The notes under the pieces are model-generated. The model saw nothing but the letters and a program-made list of their open reading frames with translations. It ran no database searches and was not told the DNA's origin. Of a DNA stretch of 8,455 nucleotides, positions 6,132 to 8,455 are shown one piece after another (positions within the stretch are counted from its first letter, which is position 1; each line of letters begins with the position of its first letter). The stretch comes from Stenotrophomonas sp. UBA7346 (lineage in GTDB: Bacteria; Pseudomonadota; Gammaproteobacteria; Xanthomonadales; Xanthomonadaceae). The translations under genes were made by a program, and so were the position numbers. The DNA is taken from contig DKPB01000054.1 in the NCBI GenBank assembly GCA_002471015.1, positions 1 to 8,455 on the forward strand. Direction: 5' to 3'.

Positions 6132-7445
6132 ATGCTCTACCAACTGCATGAGTTGACCCGCAACCTGCTCGCGCCCTGGGTCCACCAGGCGCAGGCCAAT
6201 GCGTCGTTCTTCAATAACTCCGGCCACTGGTGGTCGTCCATGCCCGGCGCCGATCGCTTCGCGGCGATGAACGAGCTGTTCCACCGCCTGGGCAAGGACT
6301 ACGAAAAGCCGGAATGGGGCATCCACGAGCTGGAACTGGACGGTGAGATCGTGCCCATCGCCCAGCTCACCGAGGTCGAAAAGCCGTTCTGCAAGCTGCT
6401 GCGCTTCAAGCGCCACAGCAATGAAACCTCCAAGGTCGAGGCCCTGCTGGCGCAGCCCATCGTGCTGGTGGTGGCGCCGCTGTCCGGCCACCACGCCACT
6501 TTGCTGCGCGATACCGTGCGCACCCTGCTGCGCGACCACCGCGTCTATGTCACCGACTGGGTCGACGCGCGCATGGTGCCGGTGGAACAGGGCGAGTTCG
6601 GCCTGGACGACTACATCGAATACGTGCAGGAATTCATCCGCCACCTCGGTGCCGAGAACGTGCATGTGGTCAGCGTCTGCCAGCCCACCGTGCCGGTGTT
6701 GGCCGCCGTGTCGCTGATGGCCAGCCGTGGCGAAACCACGCCGCGCTCGCTGGTGATGATGGGCGGCCCGATCGATGCGCGTTGCAGCCCGACCGCGGTC
6801 AACAACCTCGCCACCCGCAACCCGATGTCGTGGTTCGAGAACAACGTCATCCACACCATCCCGGCGCCGTATCCGGGCCAGGGCCGCCGCGTCTACCCGG
6901 GCTTCCTGCAGCACGCCGGTTTCATGTCGATGAACCCCAGCCGCCACCTGATGTCGCACTGGGATTTCTACACCGACCTGGTCAAGGGCGACCTGGACGA
7001 TGCCAATGCGCATCGCCGTTTCTACGACGAATACAACGCCGTGCTGGACATGCCGGCGCAGTTCTACCTGGACACGATCCGCGTGGTGTTCCAGGAATTC
7101 CTGCTGCCGCGTGGCGAGTGGTATGTGCGCGGCGAACATGTCGACCCTTCGGCCATCCGCGACACCGCCCTGCTGAGCATCGAAGGCGAACTGGACGACA
7201 TCGCCGGCCTCGGCCAGACCGAAGCGGCGCAGGCGCTGTGCACCGGTATCCCGGCCGCGCGCCGTGATCACTTCATCGTCGAAGGTGCCGGCCACTACGG
7301 CATCTTCAGCGGCCGCCGCTGGCGCGAAGTGGTGTACCCGAAGATGCGTGACTTCTTCAGCGCCCAGTCCGCGCAGCCGGCTGCCAAAAAAGCAAAGAAG
7401 GCCAGCAGCAACGTCACCCCGTTGCGCCGCCGCGCCCAGCGCTGA
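6132..7445 (+). CDS. phaZ: Intracellular poly(3-hydroxybutyrate) depolymerase
   Basis: The enzyme hydrolyses stored polyhydroxybutyrate on native granules in the cytoplasm, releasing 3-hydroxybutyrate units. The 437-residue protein has no signal peptide, as expected for the intracellular type. The nucleophile is a cysteine in VVSVCQPTVPV at residue 183, the acid is Asp355 in IEGELDDIAG, and the histidine is His388 in EGAGHYGIFSG. From memory these are exactly the numbers of the Cys183-Asp355-His388 triad of Ralstonia eutropha PhaZ1, which argues for a gap-poor alignment and a correct start at 6132. Other family features are HWWSSMPGADRFAAMNELF near the N-terminus and SLVMMGGPIDAR. After the domain end near 411 there is an extra basic tail (AAKKAKKASS, PLRRRAQR) that makes it longer than the roughly 419 residues I recall for PhaZ1. 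It is transcribed alone; no PHA synthase or phasin gene is in the window. Confidence 0.93.
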   Translation: MLYQLHELTRNLLAPWVHQAQANASFFNNSGHWWSSMPGADRFAAMNELFHRLGKDYEKPEWGIHELELDGEIVPIAQLTEVEKPFCKLLRFKRHSNETSKVEALLAQPIVLVVAPLSGHHATLLRDTVRTLLRDHRVYVTDWVDARMVPVEQGEFGLDDYIEYVQEFIRHLGAENVHVVSVCQPTVPVLAAVSLMASRGETTPRSLVMMGGPIDARCSPTAVNNLATRNPMSWFENNVIHTIPAPYPGQGRRVYPGFLQHAGFMSMNPSRHLMSHWDFYTDLVKGDLDDANAHRRFYDEYNAVLDMPAQFYLDTIRVVFQEFLLPRGEWYVRGEHVDPSAIRDTALLSIEGELDDIAGLGQTEAAQALCTGIPAARRDHFIVEGAGHYGIFSGRRWREVVYPKMRDFFSAQSAQPAAKKAKKASSNVTPLRRRAQR

Positions 7446-7462
7446 GCCGCCGCTTGAAGCTT

Positions 7463-7510
7463 GCTTGAAGCCCCTCTCCCGTTCACGGGAGAGGGGTTGG
7501 GGTGAGGGCA
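7463..7510 (+). repeat. Intergenic C/T-G/A inverted repeat, short form
   Basis: After GCTTGAAG, CCCCTCTCCCGT (7471-7482) and ACGGGAGAGGGG (7485-7496) form a perfect 12-pair stem, followed by TTGGGGTGAGGG. A partial extra border, GCTTGAAGC, lies at 7452-7460. It starts 17 bases after the phaZ stop. The rest of the gap to 7568 shows only a small GCCGAA/TTCGGC pair (7512-7533). Confidence 0.8.
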
Positions 7511-7568
7511 AGCCGAAGCCAGACGATTTCGGCAACGGCAGTGCTGCAGAAACTGACAAGCAAACCCC

Positions 7569-7593
7569 AAGGCCCCGGCACTCCCGGGGCCTT
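7569..7593. terminator. Hairpin terminator between phaZ and the SMR genes
   Basis: AAGGCCCCGG and CCGGGGCCTT form a perfect 10-pair stem around CACTC. On the plus strand CTGCTTTC follows, on the minus strand GGGGTTTG, so the T tract is imperfect in both directions. Its place between two convergent genes, seven bases past the SMR gene stop, fits a bidirectional terminator. Confidence 0.7.
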
Positions 7594-7599
7594 CTGCTT

Positions 7600-7914
7600 T
7601 CAAGAAACCGCCTTCAAGCCCACAACCCCGACAACAATCACCGCCAGGCTCAGCAAGCGCGCCGTACTCCGCGACTCACCAAAGAACAGCATGTTCACCA
7701 GCACCGCAGCCGCCGTTCCCAAACCAATCCACACCGCATAGGCAATGCTCAGCTGGATATAGCGGAACGACTGATACAACAGCACAAACGAAGCGCCAAA
7801 CCCGCCGAAGAACAAGACCGCGTTCAACAGACTCTTGCGCCCGCTGTAACGCTTCAGGCCAATCACGCCCAGCGTCTCCATCAAGGCAGCGGCAATCACC
7901 AGAAACCAGCCCAT
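7600..7914 (-). CDS. SMR-family exporter subunit, YkkD-like
   Basis: The 104-residue protein has four hydrophobic helices and the marks of small multidrug resistance proteins: Glu13 in the first helix (ALMETLGVIGLKRYSG), AYAVWIGLGTA in helix 3 (59-69), FFGES (77-81), and the closing VVGVVGLKAVS. Glu13 is the proton/substrate site of the family. The residue three after it is Gly, as in YkkD of B. subtilis, where the partner subunit has Trp. SMR proteins exchange protons for cations such as quaternary ammonium compounds or guanidinium across the inner membrane. The start codon lies one base after the stop of the upstream SMR gene (TGA-T-ATG), so the two are translationally coupled and probably form a heterodimer. 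The substrate cannot be read from the sequence. Confidence 0.88.
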   Translation of the reverse strand: MGWFLVIAAALMETLGVIGLKRYSGRKSLLNAVLFFGGFGASFVLLYQSFRYIQLSIAYAVWIGLGTAAAVLVNMLFFGESRSTARLLSLAVIVVGVVGLKAVS

Positions 7915-7915
7915 A

Positions 7916-8269
7916 TCAGCCCCCTTGCCCGTCTGCGTCAGTCACGGCAGCCTTGCCATCGGCCAGTTTCAGCGCGATCACGCCCGCCACCAGCACCGCC
8001 ATGAACACCCCCTTGGCCAGGCTGAAGCTGCCATCGAACAGGAAGATATCCATCAGCGCGGTACCCACCGTGCCAACGGCGGCAAACACCGCGTACACCG
8101 TGCCGGTGGGCAACGATTCGCAGGCCTTGGCCAGCCAATGGAAGTCCACCACGATCACCACGATGATCGGAATCCAATGCCACCATGTGGCAGCCACGTT
8201 GAAGCCATACACCCAGACCAACTCGAACAGGCAGGTCAGCGCCACGTAGAACCAGCCTTTGCCGGCCAT
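7916..8269 (-). CDS. SMR-family exporter subunit, YkkC-like
   Basis: The 117-residue protein has four hydrophobic helices (about 6-22, 31-50, 57-78 and 85-101) and SMR features: Glu16 in CLFELVWVYGFN, LPTGTVYAVFAAVGTVGTAL in helix 3, and IFLFDGSFS. Glu16 followed three residues later by Trp19, and the TGTVYAVF segment, resemble YkkC and guanidinium-type (Gdx) SMR proteins more than EmrE. Unusual for the family are the aromatic AATWWHW and DFHW stretches around helix 2 and a polar C-terminal tail (KAAVTDADGQGG). It is the first gene of the pair, with a strong ribosome binding site. Paired SMR genes usually encode antiparallel heterodimers in which both subunits are needed. A single broad-range protein is unlikely given the one-base spacing of the pair. 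Confidence 0.88.
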   Translation of the reverse strand: MAGKGWFYVALTCLFELVWVYGFNVAATWWHWIPIIVVIVVDFHWLAKACESLPTGTVYAVFAAVGTVGTALMDIFLFDGSFSLAKGVFMAVLVAGVIALKLADGKAAVTDADGQGG

Positions 8270-8275
8270 GGTGTT

Positions 8276-8281
8276 CTCCTT
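8276..8281 (-). promoter_or_regulatory. Ribosome binding site of the SMR pair
   Basis: AAGGAG on the minus strand, six bases before the ATG at 8269, is the strongest Shine-Dalgarno match in the window and fixes that start. Confidence 0.85.
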
Positions 8282-8295
8282 GAAAAATCCGGCAC

Positions 8296-8306
8296 CAGCA
8301 TAGCGC
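8296..8306 (-). promoter_or_regulatory. Possible -10 region of the SMR pair
   Basis: On the minus strand GCGCTATGCTG holds TATGCT (8302-8297), a TANNNT match. The same 11 bases occur upstream of phaZ at 6087-6097. Transcription would start near 8290, giving a leader of only about 20 bases. The -35 position would fall inside the neighbouring REP unit, and no TTG-type box is there. Confidence 0.3.
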
Positions 8307-8309
8307 GTG

Positions 8310-8377
8310 GTAGCGCCGAGCCATGCTCGGCAGAGGCCTTACCGGGAAAGCCCCTGCCGAGCATGGCTCGGCACTAC
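8310..8377. repeat. Paired REP element (SMAG-like, GTAG head)
   Basis: Unit 1 is GTAG (8310-8313), C, then GCCGAGC-CAT-GCTCGGC (8315-8331). Unit 2 is the mirror image: GCCGAGC-ATG-GCTCGGC (8356-8372), A, CTAC (8374-8377). The 24-base spacer (8332-8355) is itself nearly self-complementary (AGAGGCCTT against AAAGCCCCT), so the whole element can fold into one long hairpin. The GTAG head plus this stem is the signature of the S. maltophilia REP family, thought to be moved by REP-associated tyrosine transposases (RAYTs). None is encoded here. Confidence 0.9.
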
Positions 8378-8386
8378 GCCTGGCTT

Positions 8387-8430
8387 CCTCCCTTTGGCCA
8401 CAGGCCAAGGGGAGGGCTGGGGAGGGGTTG
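8387..8430. repeat. Intergenic C/T-G/A inverted repeat next to the REP pair
   Basis: CCTCCCTTTGGCC (8387-8399) and GGCCAAGGGGAGG (8403-8415) form a 13-pair stem with one G-U pair around ACA, followed by GCTGGGGAGGGGTTG. It shares CCCTTTGGC...GCCAAGGGGAGGG with the right arm of the 4760-4902 element, so the two are one subfamily. The last 25 bases of the window hold TTACCGGGAA (8443-8452), also present in the REP spacer (8339-8348), and no gene. Confidence 0.8.
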
Positions 8431-8455
8431 GCTGTTGGGGTTTTACCGGGAAGGC

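Noticed and set aside
6105..7559. Long open frame on the minus strand (484 codons) opposite phaZ
   Set aside because: Its translation is rich in His, Gln, Arg and Ala and shows no family motif; it is the antisense shadow of a GC-rich gene with a complete catalytic triad on the plus strand.
3734..8430. CRISPR array or tandem repeat explanation for the recurring C/T-G/A motifs
   Set aside because: The copies are scattered in separate gene gaps in both orientations, with no regular spacing or unique spacers and no cas genes.
8270..8455. Guanidine (ykkC) riboswitch upstream of the SMR pair
   Set aside because: The leader is occupied by the REP pair and a C/T-G/A repeat; I see no ykkC-like conserved segments, though a covariance-model search would be decisive.

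Overview
The window looks like chromosomal DNA of a GC-rich gammaproteobacterium of the Xanthomonadaceae/Lysobacteraceae, most probably Stenotrophomonas. Three things point there. The dnaE-accA gene order is typical of gammaproteobacteria. Nearly every gene gap carries C/T-rich on one arm, G/A-rich on the other, inverted repeats of the kind seen in xanthomonads. Near the right end is a paired REP element whose units start with GTAG and contain GCCGAGC-CAT-GCTCGGC, the pattern known from S. maltophilia (SMAG elements). The genus is an inference and was not checked by any search.

Layout. (1) 1-1866 is the 3' half of dnaE (replicative polymerase alpha subunit), cut by the left window edge. (2) 1943-3684 is accA (acetyl-CoA carboxylase) followed 26 bases later by a small membrane-anchored TPR protein gene; the pair ends in a clear rho-independent terminator (3698-3722). 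(3) 3723-3993 is a gene-free stretch holding two intergenic repeats in opposite orientation. (4) 3994-4758 is a membrane-anchored alpha/beta hydrolase. It converges, across a long inverted repeat (4760-4902), on (5) a minus-strand HemJ/CopD-like four-helix membrane protein (4935-5390). (6) 5454-6050 is a small SAM-dependent methyltransferase, divergent from the hemJ-like gene. (7) 6132-7445 is an intracellular poly(3-hydroxybutyrate) depolymerase (phaZ) with the full Cys-Asp-His triad, preceded by an AT-richer leader with several small palindromes. (8) 7446-7599 holds another repeat and a perfect hairpin terminator between convergent genes. (9) 7600-8269 (minus) is a pair of small multidrug resistance (SMR) subunits separated by one base, probably a heterodimeric exporter. 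(10) 8270-8455 holds their leader, the REP pair and one more C/T-G/A inverted repeat.

The genes do not form one pathway. dnaE and accA are essential housekeeping genes; accA (fatty acid synthesis) and phaZ (mobilisation of stored polyester) both touch acetyl-CoA/acyl metabolism but are separate transcription units. No tRNA, rRNA, CRISPR, prophage or complete insertion sequence was found. I see no convincing undescribed multi-gene system. The items most worth a second look are the intergenic repeat family, the palindromes on the phaZ promoter, and the REP pair sitting where the SMR pair's promoter and any regulatory leader should be.
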